DNA of 64,000 nt from JAOEGB01 sp041262585 (GTDB lineage Bacteria; Actinomycetota; Actinomycetes; Streptosporangiales; Streptosporangiaceae): NCBI RefSeq assembly GCF_041262585.1, contig NZ_JBGCBZ010000016.1:124001-188000 (forward strand), in the 5' to 3' direction. Below the pieces are notes generated by a model. It made no database searches and was not told the origin of the DNA. It saw only the letters and a program-made list of their open reading frames with translations. Positions 53,237-63,269 of the stretch are shown in pieces. Positions within the stretch are counted from its first letter, which is position 1. Each line of letters begins with the position of its first letter. A program made the position numbers and the translations under genes.

Positions 53237-53518
53237 CTACGGCCTCATGCCGAAGCGGCGGGCCGCGCGGTCGCGCTGGCGAGTGGCCCGCATCCGGCGT
53301 AAGCGTTTGACCAGCATCGGGTCGTGCTCCATGGCCTCCGGCCGGTCGATCAGCTCGCCAAGGAGCTGGTAGTACCGGGTCGCGGAGATGTCGAAGGCCT
53401 CACGGATGGCCTGCTCCTTGGCCCCCGCGTAGCGCCACCACTGGCGCTCGAACGCGAGGATCTCGCGGTCGCGATCCGAGAGGGCGAGCCCCTCGTCCTC
53501 GGCCGGTTCGGTGTCCAT
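53237..53518 (-). CDS. DUF3263 family protein
   Basis: 93 residues: LSDRDREILAFERQWWRYAGAKEQAIREAFDISATRYYQLLGELIDRPEAMEHDPMLVKRLRRMR. The DUF3263 pattern looks like a small helix-turn-helix domain (AKEQAIREAFDISATRYYQLLGELID) that resembles a sigma-region-4 fold. It may bind DNA. Upstream partner of otsB. Confidence 0.88.
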   Translation of the reverse strand: MDTEPAEDEGLALSDRDREILAFERQWWRYAGAKEQAIREAFDISATRYYQLLGELIDRPEAMEHDPMLVKRLRRMRATRQRDRAARRFGMRP

Positions 53519-53602
53519 CCGCTCCTCCTCGATGGGCTCGCGGCGCCCGCCATCATCGTAGTCGGCGAACCCGGGGTGTTCAGTCCGGATGGTGCAGACG
53601 TA

Positions 53603-54430
53603 ATGTCACGAAGTGTGACCTCAGTTATCACGCTTCTCACTGACTACGGACTGGAAGACGGCTTCGTCGCCGCCTGCCACGGAGTGATCGTGGGGATAGC
53701 GCCGGAGGCCAGGATCATCGACGTCGGCCACCTCGTCCCCGCCGGGGACGTGCGGCGCGGGGCGGCGATCCTGGCGCAGACGGTGCCCTACCTTCCCGCC
53801 GGTGTCCATCTGGCCGTCGTCGATCCCGCCGTGGGCGGCACGCGCCGCGCGGTCGTGGTGGAGGCGGGCGGCCGGATGTTCGTCGGTCCGGACAACGGCG
53901 TGCTGTCGTGGGCCGTCCACGCGGTCGGGGGCGCCCAGAAGGCGTACGAGCTGACCAACCAGGACCTGTTCCTGAGATCGGTGTCGCCCACGTTCCACGG
54001 ACGGGACGTCTTCGCGCCGGTGGCGGCGCATCTGTCCACCGGACGCAGGCCGTCCGACGTGGGGCCGGAGATCCCGATCGACCGGCTCGTGCTGCTGCCC
54101 AAGCCCACCTCGCGGCTGCGGGACGGCGCGGCCGAGGGCGAGGTGCTCTCGGTGGACCGCCACGGGAACGTCCAGCTCTCGATCACCGCCTCCGACCTCG
54201 CCACACTGGGGGTCCGCGTCGGCGACACGCTCGCCATCTGGCTGGGGCGGCGCCAGATCAGCGTCCCGTTCCGGGAGACGTTCACGGCGGTGCCGCCGGG
54301 CGAGCTGGTGGCCTTCACCGACTCCGCCGGGCTGGTGGCGATGGCGATCAACTTCGGGGACGCCGCCGAGCGTCTAGGGCTCCCGCCAGGCGCCCACGTG
54401 CGGCTCTCGTCGACCCGCCTGCCCGTCTGA
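53603..54430 (+). CDS. SAM hydroxide adenosyltransferase (DUF62)
   Basis: 275 residues of the SAM-dependent hydroxide adenosyltransferase/fluorinase-like fold: ITLLTDYGLEDGFVAACHGVIVGIAPEARIIDVGH, VHLAVVDPAVGGTRRAVVVE, MFVGPDNGVLSWAV, FHGRDVFAPVAAHL. Relatives split SAM to adenosine and methionine with water; fluorinases and chlorinases need specific residues I cannot verify. ATG 53603 or GTG 53615 could start it. It diverges from DUF3263 over about 85 bp. Confidence 0.88.
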   Translation: MSRSVTSVITLLTDYGLEDGFVAACHGVIVGIAPEARIIDVGHLVPAGDVRRGAAILAQTVPYLPAGVHLAVVDPAVGGTRRAVVVEAGGRMFVGPDNGVLSWAVHAVGGAQKAYELTNQDLFLRSVSPTFHGRDVFAPVAAHLSTGRRPSDVGPEIPIDRLVLLPKPTSRLRDGAAEGEVLSVDRHGNVQLSITASDLATLGVRVGDTLAIWLGRRQISVPFRETFTAVPPGELVAFTDSAGLVAMAINFGDAAERLGLPPGAHVRLSSTRLPV

Positions 54431-54462
54431 CGCCTGCCCGGCAGCGCCCCGCCGTTCAACCG

Positions 54463-54483
54463 AGCAAGCGCTTGTGCCATAGT
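54463..54483 (+). promoter_or_regulatory. KstR2-like operator and -10 box before the DUF35/thiolase operon
   Basis: AGCAAGCGCTTGTG (54463-54476) has a perfect core palindrome CAAGCGCTTG (54465-54474). It matches the published KstR2 consensus AnCAAGnnCTTGnT at all but the last position. CATAGT (54478-54483) lies 6 nt before the ATG at 54490, consistent with a leaderless promoter overlapped by the operator. Confidence 0.5.
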
Positions 54484-54489
54484 GGGCAC

Positions 54490-54891
54490 ATGCTGGCGAT
54501 CGAGGGCTGGTTCACCATCGAGGACGGCCTGACCTACCTGCTCGGCACCCGCTGTGCCACCTGCCGCACGATCTCCTACCCATGCGCCACCGGCTGGTGC
54601 GGCAACCCGCACTGCGGGGGCACGGACCTGGACGTCGTACGGCTCTCGCGCCGGGGGAAGGTCTGGTCGTACACCAACGCGTGCTACCCGCCGCCCCCGC
54701 CGTTCGTCGCGGCCGAGCCGTACGAGCCGGTGACCCTGGCCGCGGTGGAGCTGGCCGAGGAGGGCATCATCGTGCTCGGCCAGGTCGCCGGGCTCACGGT
54801 GGACGACCTGCGCGTGGGCATGGACCTGGAGCTCACCCACGGCCCCCTCGCCGACGGGCCGCTGGTCTGGATGTGGGGCGCGGCCTCGTGA
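54490..54891 (+). CDS. DUF35 OB-fold/zinc-ribbon acyl-CoA-associated protein
   Basis: 133 residues. Rubredoxin-like zinc ribbon (Cys22, Cys25, Cys32 or 37, Cys42 in TRCATCRTISYPCATGWCGNPHC), then an OB fold (GKVWSYTNACYPPPPPFVAAEPYEPVTLAAVELAEEGIIVLGQVAG). DUF35 proteins are obligate partners of SCP2-type thiolases or aldolases, as in ChsH2-Ltp2 of steroid side-chain removal. Its stop overlaps the thiolase start (GTGA), so the two are made as a complex. Confidence 0.88.
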   Translation: MLAIEGWFTIEDGLTYLLGTRCATCRTISYPCATGWCGNPHCGGTDLDVVRLSRRGKVWSYTNACYPPPPPFVAAEPYEPVTLAAVELAEEGIIVLGQVAGLTVDDLRVGMDLELTHGPLADGPLVWMWGAAS

Positions 54892-56075
54892 CCGGCGTCT
54901 ACGTGCTCGGCGCGGGCATGCACCCGTGGGGCAAATGGGGCAGGCCCTTCCAGGAGTACGGCGTGGCCGCCGCGAGAGCCGCCCTGGCGGACGCCGGCCT
55001 GCACTGGACCGACGTGCAGTTCCTGGTCGGCGCGGACACGATCAGGAACGGCTACCCCGGGTTCGTCGCCGGCGCGACCTTCGCCCAGGCGCTCGGCTGG
55101 ACGGGCGCGCGGATCGCGTCGTGCTACGCGGCCTGCGCCTCCGGCGCCCAGGCGCTCGACATCGCCCGCACGCGCGTCCTGGCCGGGCTCTGCGACGTCG
55201 CGCTGGTCGTGGGGGCCGACACGACGCCGAAGGGATTCTTCGCCCCCGTCGGCGGCGACCGGCCGGACGATCCCGACTGGCTGCGATTCCGGCTCCTCGG
55301 GGCGGCCAATCCGGCCTACTTCGCCCTCTACGCGCGGCGGCGGATGGCGCTCTACGGCGAGACCGGCGAGGACTTCGCGGCCGTGAAGGTCAAGAACGCC
55401 CACGCGGGCTCGCTCAACCCCAACGCCCGCTACCGGTCGCGGGTGACCACGGCGGACGTGCTCGCCTCCCCCATGGTGGCCGACCCCCTGCGGCTCATGG
55501 ACATCTGCGCCACCTCGGACGGCGGGGCGGCGCTCGTCATCGTCTCCGAGGCGTTCGCGCGCCGGCACGGCATGGCGGGCGCGGTCAGGATCGCCGCCGT
55601 CTCCACGGTCACCCCCACCTTCCCGAACACCGCGGTGGAGTTGCCCGTCATCGCCACCGACTCCTCGGCCTCCGTGCCGCCTCCCGAGCGCGGCTTCAGA
55701 GCCTCCATCGCGCACGAGGCGTACGCCGAGGCCGGGCTCGGGCCGGAGGACCTGTCACTGGCAGAGGTCTACGACCTGTCGACCGCGCTGGAGCTCGACT
55801 GGTACGAGGACATCGGCCTGTGCCCGCGGGGAGAGGCCGCCAAGCTGATCCGCTCCGGCGAGACCGCCCTCGGCGGCCGCGTGCCGGTGAACCCGTCAGG
55901 CGGGCTGGCCTCGCTCGGCGAGGCCATCCCGGCCCAGGCGCTCGCCCAGGTGTGCGAGCTGACCTGGCAGCTCCGGGGGACCGCCGGAGCCCGGCAGGTC
56001 CGCGGAGCCAGGGCCGGGCTGGCCGCGAACCAGGGCCTGTTCGGCCACGGCTCCGCCGTCCTTTGCACCGCATGA
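54888..56075 (+). CDS. SCP2-type thiolase/lipid-transfer family protein (possible Ltp2-like aldolase)
   Basis: 395 residues of the thiolase fold beginning at GTG 54888. Candidate nucleophile Cys83 in CYAACASGAQAL. Late motifs EVYDLSTALELDWYEDIGLC and NPSGGLASLGEAIPAQALAQV. The usual GHPxGATG active-site loop is replaced by GEAIPAQA, so ordinary thiolysis is doubtful. With a DUF35 partner it may be a retro-aldolase on a CoA-linked sterol or isoprenoid chain. Related NFGHGSAV-type C-terminus (LFGHGSAVLC) is present. Confidence 0.85.
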   Translation: MTGVYVLGAGMHPWGKWGRPFQEYGVAAARAALADAGLHWTDVQFLVGADTIRNGYPGFVAGATFAQALGWTGARIASCYAACASGAQALDIARTRVLAGLCDVALVVGADTTPKGFFAPVGGDRPDDPDWLRFRLLGAANPAYFALYARRRMALYGETGEDFAAVKVKNAHAGSLNPNARYRSRVTTADVLASPMVADPLRLMDICATSDGGAALVIVSEAFARRHGMAGAVRIAAVSTVTPTFPNTAVELPVIATDSSASVPPPERGFRASIAHEAYAEAGLGPEDLSLAEVYDLSTALELDWYEDIGLCPRGEAAKLIRSGETALGGRVPVNPSGGLASLGEAIPAQALAQVCELTWQLRGTAGARQVRGARAGLAANQGLFGHGSAVLCTA

Positions 56076-56196
56076 TCACAAACGGTGTCGGTCCTGATCA
56101 GACCGCGTACGACGGAATCCATGCATGATCACGATCCGGGGAACCCCAAGGGGAACCCCACGTCCTCGAGCTTCCCGGGAAACCCTGCATGATCAC
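56070..56196. repeat. Three copies of GCATGATCAC plus two GGGGAACCCC palindromes
   Basis: GCATGATCAC occurs at 56070-56079, 56123-56132 and 56187-56196. Between the last two, GGGGAACCCC is present twice in direct repeat, at about 56139-56148 and 56151-56160. This fills most of the 128-bp gap between two convergent operons. It may be a bidirectional terminator or protein-binding region. Confidence 0.55.
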
Positions 56197-56203
56197 GGTT
56201 TGC

Positions 56204-57203
<1,000 letters not shown>

Positions 57204-57220
<17 letters not shown>

Positions 57221-58235
57221 CGAGAACCTCCCTCCAGTAGTGGCAGGCGCTGCCACGGGTGCCACTGATCGGGTACAGCGGGGGCACGTCGGTCACGCAG
57301 TTGTCCCGGCGGTACGGGCAACGGGGGTGGAAGGCGCAGCCTGACGGCATTTCGAGCAGGTTGGGGGGCAGGCCCTTGATGGCGTAGAGCTCCTGGCCCT
57401 TCATGTCGACCCGGGGGATCGACTCGAGCAGGCCCTTGGAGTACGGATGCGCCGGGCTCCGGTAGAGGTCGTGGACGGGGGCGTTCTCGACGATGCGCCC
57501 GCCGTACATGACGGCGATCTTGTCGGCCACGTCGGCGACGACGCCGAGGTCGTGGGTGATGAGGATCAGGCCCATGTTGCGCTCGCGCTGGAGATCCGCG
57601 AGCAGCCCCATGATCTGGGCCTGCACGGTCACGTCGAGGGCGGTCGTGGGCTCGTCGGCGATGAGGATCTCCGGGTCGAGCGCGATCGCCATGGCGATCA
57701 TGATGCGCTGGCGCATACCGCCGGAGAACTGGTGCGGGAAGTCGTTGACCCTGTCCTTGGCGGCCGGGATGCGGACCCGGTCCATCAGCTCGATGGCCTT
57801 CTTCCTGGCCTCGGACCGGGAGGCGCCGCGGTGGACGCGGAACATCTCGGCGATCTGCCAGCCGACCGGGAAGACCGGGTTCAGTGCGGACAGCGCGTCC
57901 TGGAACACCATCGAGATGCCCTCGCCGCGGATCTTCCTCCGCTGATCCTCCGGGAGCTTGAGGAGGTCGACCCCGCGGAAGCGGATCTGGCCCCCGGTGA
58001 TCTTCCCGGGAGGCATGTCGAGGATGCCCATGATGGTCTGGGCCGTGACGCTCTTGCCGGAGCCGGACTCGCCCAGGACGGCGAGCGTCTCCCCCGCGGC
58101 CACGCTGTAGGTGACGCCGTTGACCGCCTTGGCGACGCCCGCCCGGGTGCGGAACTCGACGTGGAGGTTGTCCACCTCGAGGAGCGCCCCCTCGTAGGAG
58201 CCGCCGCCCACGGGCTCGGAAAGCACTTCCACCAC
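57204..58235 (-). CDS. oppD: Oligopeptide/dipeptide ABC transporter ATPase (OppD type)
   Basis: 343 residues from GTG 58235, chosen because GAGGAGG lies about 8 nt upstream; an ATG at 58277 would overlap oppC. Walker A GESGSGKS, signature SGGMRQRIMIA, Walker B ILIADEPTTALD, H-loop ITHDLGVV. C-terminal extension PSGCAFHPRCPYRRDNCVTDVPP with conserved cysteines. It pairs with OppF as the ATP-hydrolysing heterodimer. Confidence 0.93.
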
Positions 58236-58248
58236 TTTCTGTGCCTCC

Positions 58249-59199
58249 TCAGCGCAACTTGGGGTCGAGGGCGTCACGTACGGCTTCGCCGAGCATGACG
58301 AAGGTCAGCACGCACAGGGACAGGAACGCCGCGGGGAAGAACATCGCGTGCGCGCCCGTCCGGATGTACCGGGTGTGGTCGGCGATCGCGATGCCCCACG
58401 AGATGACCGGCGGCCGGAGCCCGATGCCGAGGAGCGAGAACGTCGCCTCCGCGCCGATGTAGCTGCCGATGGTGATGGTGGAGTACACGAGGATCGGCGC
58501 CAGCGAGTTCGGCAGGAGGTGCTTGAAGATGATCCGGAACGGCCCGGCCCCCAGCGCGCGGGCGGCCTGGACGTAGTCCTGGTGCTTGGCCTGGATGACC
58601 GCCGAGCGGGCGATGCGCATGAGGATCGGCCAGCCGAGGATCGCGAGAACGAGGATGACGACGGCCATGATCGTGAACTCGTTGGGGCTGGTCTGCGCCG
58701 GCGCGATGGTGCCGAGGATGATGATTCCGCCCAGCACGTACGGCACGCCGAGGAAGATCTCGCCGAGGCGGGAGATGATCGCGTCCAGCCACCGGGCGTA
58801 GTACGCGGCCAGAACGCCCGCGACGCCTCCGAGGAGGACGGTCAGCAGCGTGGCCGCGACGCCGACGATGATCGAGGCGCGGGCGCCGTAGATCGTGCGG
58901 GCGAAGACGTCCCGGCCCTGCAGGTCGTATCCGAACCAGGCGTCCGAGCTCGGCGGCTCCATGCTGCGGGCCAGCGTGGCGTAGTTCGGATCCTTGTGCG
59001 TGAACAGCGAGGGGAACGCCGCCATCAGCAGGAAGAGGATCAGCAGCACCAGGGACACCCAGAAGATCTTGCGGTGCCGGAGGATGTCCCAGGTGTCCCG
59101 CCAGAGGCTGCGCGGCCGGCCCGTCGAGGTGACCGTGACCGCCCCCGTGGGCTCGTCCCCGCCGTGGATCAGGTCTTGGGCAACTGTGGGGTCACTCAT
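58249..59199 (-). CDS. oppC: Oligopeptide/dipeptide ABC transporter permease (OppC type)
   Basis: 316 residues. N-terminal TM helix then a periplasm-facing segment (HKDPNYATLARSMEPPSSDAWFGYDLQGRDVFARTIYGAR), five further spans, and the ATPase-coupling EAA loop QAARALGAGPFRIIFKHLLPN. The FGYDLQGRDVF motif is typical of OppC. Starts 8 bp inside the oppB end. Confidence 0.93.
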   Translation of the reverse strand: MSDPTVAQDLIHGGDEPTGAVTVTSTGRPRSLWRDTWDILRHRKIFWVSLVLLILFLLMAAFPSLFTHKDPNYATLARSMEPPSSDAWFGYDLQGRDVFARTIYGARASIIVGVAATLLTVLLGGVAGVLAAYYARWLDAIISRLGEIFLGVPYVLGGIIILGTIAPAQTSPNEFTIMAVVILVLAILGWPILMRIARSAVIQAKHQDYVQAARALGAGPFRIIFKHLLPNSLAPILVYSTITIGSYIGAEATFSLLGIGLRPPVISWGIAIADHTRYIRTGAHAMFFPAAFLSLCVLTFVMLGEAVRDALDPKLR

Positions 59200-60118
59200 A
59201 ACGGATCCTCGGGTCGAGCACGCCGTAGAGGAGGTCGACGAGCAGGTTGGAGACTAGGTACACGAGCACCAGCAGCGACGCCACGGGGACCACGATCGTG
59301 AAGTCCTGACCCGTGATCGCCCGGTACAGGAGGCCGCCGATGCCGTGGATGTTGAAGATGCCCTCGGTGATGATGGCGCCCGACATCAGCGAGCCCACCT
59401 CGGTGCCCAGGAACGTGAGCACGGGGATCAGGGAGTTGCGCAGGAGGTGCACCCCGACCACCCGCCGGTTCGCCAGTCCCTTGGCGACAGCCGTACGGAC
59501 GTAGTCGGAGCGGAGGTTCTCCACGATGCTGGTCCGGGTCAGCCTGGCGGTGAACGCCATGTTGAGGCTGGCCAGCACGAAGGCGGGGACGAGCAACTCG
59601 CTCACCGGCGCCTCGTCGGACACCGTGGGGTTGACGATCTGGAACTGCACGCCGAGCAGCCACTGCAGGAGGAAGCCGGTGACGAAGACCGGCAGCGAGA
59701 GCAGGATCAGCGTCGACATGGTGACCACGTTGTCGAGGAAGCCGCCGCGCTTCAGGCCGGACAGCACGCCCGCGCCGATGCCGATGACGGCCTCGATCAC
59801 GACCGCCAGGAGCGCCAGCCTGATGGTGATCGGCCAGGCGTCGGCGAGCTGGGTCGCCACGGGCACCTGGTTGAAGTCCACGCCCAGGTCGCCGGAGAGC
59901 ATGTTCTTCAGGAAGTTCCAGTACTGCACGAGGATCGGCTGGTCGAGGCCGAACTGGGCCCTCATGGCGTTCACGTAGCTGTCGGGGCAGGGTCGCTGCC
60001 CGCACCGGCCGGCGAAGGGGTCGCCCGGCAGCTGCCACACCATGTAGTTGATGAGGAAGGTCGTGCCGAGCAGCACGGGTATGAGTTGCAACAGGCGCCG
60101 GATCGCGTATCGGCCCAT
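59192..60118 (-). CDS. oppB: Oligopeptide/dipeptide ABC transporter permease (OppB type)
   Basis: 308 residues. N-terminus GRYAIRRLLQLIPVLLGTTFLINYMVWQLPGDPF is classic OppB/DppB; six spans; EAA-like loop VRTAVAKGLANRRVVGVHLLRNSLIPVLTFLG. ATG 60118 or 60124. First permease of the operon, 93 bp after the binding-protein gene. Confidence 0.93.
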   Translation of the reverse strand: MGRYAIRRLLQLIPVLLGTTFLINYMVWQLPGDPFAGRCGQRPCPDSYVNAMRAQFGLDQPILVQYWNFLKNMLSGDLGVDFNQVPVATQLADAWPITIRLALLAVVIEAVIGIGAGVLSGLKRGGFLDNVVTMSTLILLSLPVFVTGFLLQWLLGVQFQIVNPTVSDEAPVSELLVPAFVLASLNMAFTARLTRTSIVENLRSDYVRTAVAKGLANRRVVGVHLLRNSLIPVLTFLGTEVGSLMSGAIITEGIFNIHGIGGLLYRAITGQDFTIVVPVASLLVLVYLVSNLLVDLLYGVLDPRIRYE

Positions 60119-60211
60119 GTGCACCTCCAGTCTGGCGGGCGTGGGTGGACAGCCGTCGAGGCCGGCCCCGGTCTCGGACCGGCCTCGACAGCGCGTTTAC
60201 GAGGTGGAGGC

Positions 60212-61900
60212 TCAGGCTTCCTTGATCGCGATGGAGAGCGGGTCAAGAACGCCGAACGGCGTGACCTTCACCCCGGTCACCCACTTCGAGGTGCCGGCCT
60301 GCAGGCCGTACGACCACAGCGGGATGGTCGGCAGGTCCTGCGCCAGCATAGCCTCGGCCTGCTGGTACAGGGAGATGGACTGGGCGGGGTCGGTCGCGGT
60401 GTCCGCTTCGTGGAGCTTCGCGTCCAGGTCCTTGTTGCTGTAGAGGCCGTCGTTGGAGGACGCGCCGGTCTTGACCAGCGGGTTCAGGAAGTCCTCGATG
60501 TGCGGGTAGTCCATCTGCCAGCCGGTGCGGAACATGCCCTTGATCTTGTGCTCCGTGATGGTGCTACGGAACTCGTCGAACGTCGGCATGGCCTTGCCCA
60601 CGACGGTGAAACCAGCGTCGGCGCCCAGGGCCTGGTTGATGCTGTTGGCGGCGGCGTCCACCCACTCCTTGTGCGCGGAGTCGCCGTTGTACCAGATCGG
60701 GAACTCCTTCGGCGGGGTGTAGCCCTCGGACTTGGCCTTGGTGAGGAACTCCTTGGCCTTGGCCGGGTCGTAGGCGCAGAACTCGCCGCACTGGCCGGCC
60801 TTGTAGCCGTCCACGATCGGGGAGACCCAGCTGTCCAGCGGGACGCGGCCCTTGTTGAAGATCTTGTCCGTGATCGTCTTCCGGTCGATCGCGAGGGAGA
60901 TCGCCTTGCGGAAGTCCGCGTTGCCGCCGAACTCCTTGTCGTACAGCGGGAAGGACAGGGTCTGGATGGTGCCCTGCTTGCCCTCGACCGCCCGGTCGCC
61001 CAGGTCGGTCTTCCACTTGTCGCCCGCCAGCGCCGACGGCGGGATGAGCTCGGTGAAGTCGAGGTTGTTGGACAGGAGGTCCGCGTAGGCCGCGTCGTCG
61101 TCCTTGTACATCTTGTAGACGATCTGCTTGACCTTCGGCTTCTCCGCGCCCGCGTAGTCGGGGTTCGCGGCGACCACGATCTGCGAGTTGTGGTCCCACT
61201 TCACGAACTTGAAGGGGCCGTTGGTGACCGGGTTGGACGCGAATCCCTTCGGGTCCTTGAAGAAGGCGTCGGGCAGCGCACCGAACGTGGAGTAGCCCAG
61301 CTTGGTACGGAACACGGCGACGGGCGCGGTCAGCGTCACCTTCAAGGTGAGGTCGTCGACGACCTCGAGACCCGACAGCTTGTCGGTCTCCGGCTTCGGA
61401 GCCTCCTTCGGCCCGTCGGGGCCGTCGGGGTCGAGCGTGTTGACCTTGTCGAAGCCCACGACGTCGGCGAACCAGGAGGCGCCGAGCTGCGCGTTCGGCG
61501 AGTACGCGGTGTAGTTCCAGGCGTCGACGTAGTTCTTCGCGGTGACCTGAGTGCCGTCGGTCCACTTGAGACCGGGCTTGAGCTTGATCGTCCAGACCTT
61601 GTTGTCGGTCGTGTCGATCGACGCGGCCTGGTCGAGCTCGGGGGCGGCCGTGTCCGAGTTGTACTTCACGAGCTTGCTGTACACGAAGTCGTTGATCGTG
61701 CCGCCGCAGGTCTCGTTGATGTTCCCGGGGACGAAGCCGGTCTGGGGCTCACAACCGCGGATGTACACGGTGCCGGCGGCCGCGCGGGGGTTACCGCTGC
61801 CGCCGCCGCTGCTCGAACCGCCGCCGCCGCCGCACGCGGCGACACTCAGCGCAAGCAGCGCGGAGCCGGCGGCAATCTTCGCGCCCTTAGTCACGCGCAT
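60212..61900 (-). CDS. oppA: Peptide-binding lipoprotein (SBP family 5)
   Basis: 562 residues. Signal peptide with lipobox LSVAAC (lipidated Cys23) followed by a Gly/Ser linker. The body has SBP_bac_5 features (VWTIKLKPGLKWTDGTQVTAKNYVDAWNY; NGPFKFVKWDHNSQIVVAANPDYAGAEKPKVKQIVYKMYKDDDAAYADLLSNNLDF; FRKAISLAIDRKTI). It captures peptides outside the membrane and delivers them to OppBC. First gene of the operon; GGAGG precedes the ATG. Confidence 0.95.
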   Translation of the reverse strand: MRVTKGAKIAAGSALLALSVAACGGGGGSSSGGGSGNPRAAAGTVYIRGCEPQTGFVPGNINETCGGTINDFVYSKLVKYNSDTAAPELDQAASIDTTDNKVWTIKLKPGLKWTDGTQVTAKNYVDAWNYTAYSPNAQLGASWFADVVGFDKVNTLDPDGPDGPKEAPKPETDKLSGLEVVDDLTLKVTLTAPVAVFRTKLGYSTFGALPDAFFKDPKGFASNPVTNGPFKFVKWDHNSQIVVAANPDYAGAEKPKVKQIVYKMYKDDDAAYADLLSNNLDFTELIPPSALAGDKWKTDLGDRAVEGKQGTIQTLSFPLYDKEFGGNADFRKAISLAIDRKTITDKIFNKGRVPLDSWVSPIVDGYKAGQCGEFCAYDPAKAKEFLTKAKSEGYTPPKEFPIWYNGDSAHKEWVDAAANSINQALGADAGFTVVGKAMPTFDEFRSTITEHKIKGMFRTGWQMDYPHIEDFLNPLVKTGASSNDGLYSNKDLDAKLHEADTATDPAQSISLYQQAEAMLAQDLPTIPLWSYGLQAGTSKWVTGVKVTPFGVLDPLSIAIKEA

Positions 61901-62363
61901 AGTGGATTGGTCCTCCCTCTAAGGATGGGCGTTCCCGCTGGTAAGGTCCCCGGTTTTCCGGACATGGTCAAACCAGCTGACGCCCTGCCAGTCGTCCGCG
62001 AGCATCCCTCACGCGCCGCACCAGTGACGTCTCTGGCGCGTTGCAGTTCGGTCACACGTGCGTCAGCGGGGCGTCACACGCAATCAACCGCGTGAGCCCC
62101 AAAAAGCCTAGCTAGGGCGCAAAGCCCACATAAGGGTACATCTACCATGTGACCTGCTTTGCATGCCCAAGCGGAAGCCATAAGCCCCCGTGCCGTTGTC
62201 CCCATACCACGATGTCCTGGGCTACCTTTGACCAAAGTCGCAGTCGAGCCTCAATTGAGCACCCAGTCGAGGCCGGCGCGACAGCCGTACCCGACCCCAG
62301 CGAGAAGCCGACGGACCCCCATCGCAGGCTCCTCATCAACCACCATCCAATAGAGTCCTTGCC
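61901..62363. other. Divergent intergenic region between the opp operon and the polysaccharide exporter
   Basis: No convincing gene in 463 bp, and base composition is lower in GC than the flanks. It should hold the opp promoter (leftward) and the exporter promoter (rightward). TAGAGT (62351-62356) lies 7 nt before the exporter ATG at 62364, suggesting a leaderless start. A CTAGCTAG palindrome sits near 62107. Open frames here show no protein-like composition. Confidence 0.5.
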
Positions 62364-63269
62364 ATGAGCCAGCCGGAATCCGCTGTCGCGGACGCCCAGG
62401 CGGGCGGCCGAGCCCCGGAATCGCTGGCCGCGCTCGCCGAGCGTTACGGACTGCGTCGTGCGATCGCACGCCCCAGCCTGCCCGCCTACCTGCGCCAACT
62501 GTGGGACCGGCGGCACTTCATTCTTACGTACGCCACGTCGAGGAACGTCTCGAAATACTCGGAGTCGGCCCTCGGCCAGCTCTGGCAGGTGCTGACGCCG
62601 CTGCTGAACGCGGCGGTCTACTGGCTGATGTTCGGCATCATCCTGGGTCAGAGCAAGCACATCGACAACTACCCCGCGTTCCTCATCACCGGGGTCATGG
62701 TCTTCACCTTCACCCAGCGGACCGTGACGGGCGGCGCCAAGTCGATCTCCTCGAACCTGTCACTCATCCGCGCGCTCCACTTCCCGCGTGCCGCGCTGCC
62801 GCTGGCCTACGCGATCCAGGAGCTCCAGCAGCTCGGCTGGTCGATGGGGGTGCTCATCCTCCTCGTGCTGGTCACCGGGGAGCCGATCAGCCTGCTCTGG
62901 CTGCTCATCCCCGTCGCGCTGCTCATGCAGCTGGTCTTCAACCTCGGCGCGAGCCTCTTCATGGCCCGCATCGGCGCCTTCATCCGCGACATCAACCAGC
63001 TGCTGCCGTTCATCCTGCGCACCTGGCTCTACGCCTCCGGTGTCTTCTACATGATCACCGACAAGACCAGGGGCCTGCCGGACATGCTCCGGTGGGCTCT
63101 GGAGTTCAACCCCGCCGCCGCGTACATCGAGTTCATGCGCGATCTCCTGATCTACCAGCGGTTCCCCGAGCGCTGGGCATGGACGACCTGCCTGTTCTGG
63201 GCGGTGTTCGCGCTGATCGCCGGGTTCTGGTACTTCTGGCGCGCCGAGGAGAGGTACGGCCGTGGCTGA
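62364..63269 (+). CDS. ABC-2 polysaccharide exporter permease (TagG/Wzm type)
   Basis: 301 residues. A ~45-residue cytoplasmic N-terminus, then LWDRRHFILTYATSRNVSKYSESALGQLWQVLTPLLNAAVYWLMFGIIL and five or six spans, as in Wzm/TagG/RfbA permeases. These export undecaprenyl-linked glycans such as teichoic-acid-like or O-antigen-like polymers. The ATPase gene overlaps its end by 8 bp. Start at ATG 62364 with a -10-like TAGAGT 7 nt before it. Confidence 0.88.
   Translation: MSQPESAVADAQAGGRAPESLAALAERYGLRRAIARPSLPAYLRQLWDRRHFILTYATSRNVSKYSESALGQLWQVLTPLLNAAVYWLMFGIILGQSKHIDNYPAFLITGVMVFTFTQRTVTGGAKSISSNLSLIRALHFPRAALPLAYAIQELQQLGWSMGVLILLVLVTGEPISLLWLLIPVALLMQLVFNLGASLFMARIGAFIRDINQLLPFILRTWLYASGVFYMITDKTRGLPDMLRWALEFNPAAAYIEFMRDLLIYQRFPERWAWTTCLFWAVFALIAGFWYFWRAEERYGRG

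Noticed and set aside
59345..62095. A 916-codon rightward open frame
   Set aside because: Antisense of oppB and oppA; composition typical of GC-rich antisense frames.
62142..62660. A 172-codon leftward open frame
   Set aside because: Mostly antisense of the exporter permease and its promoter region; no protein-like composition.
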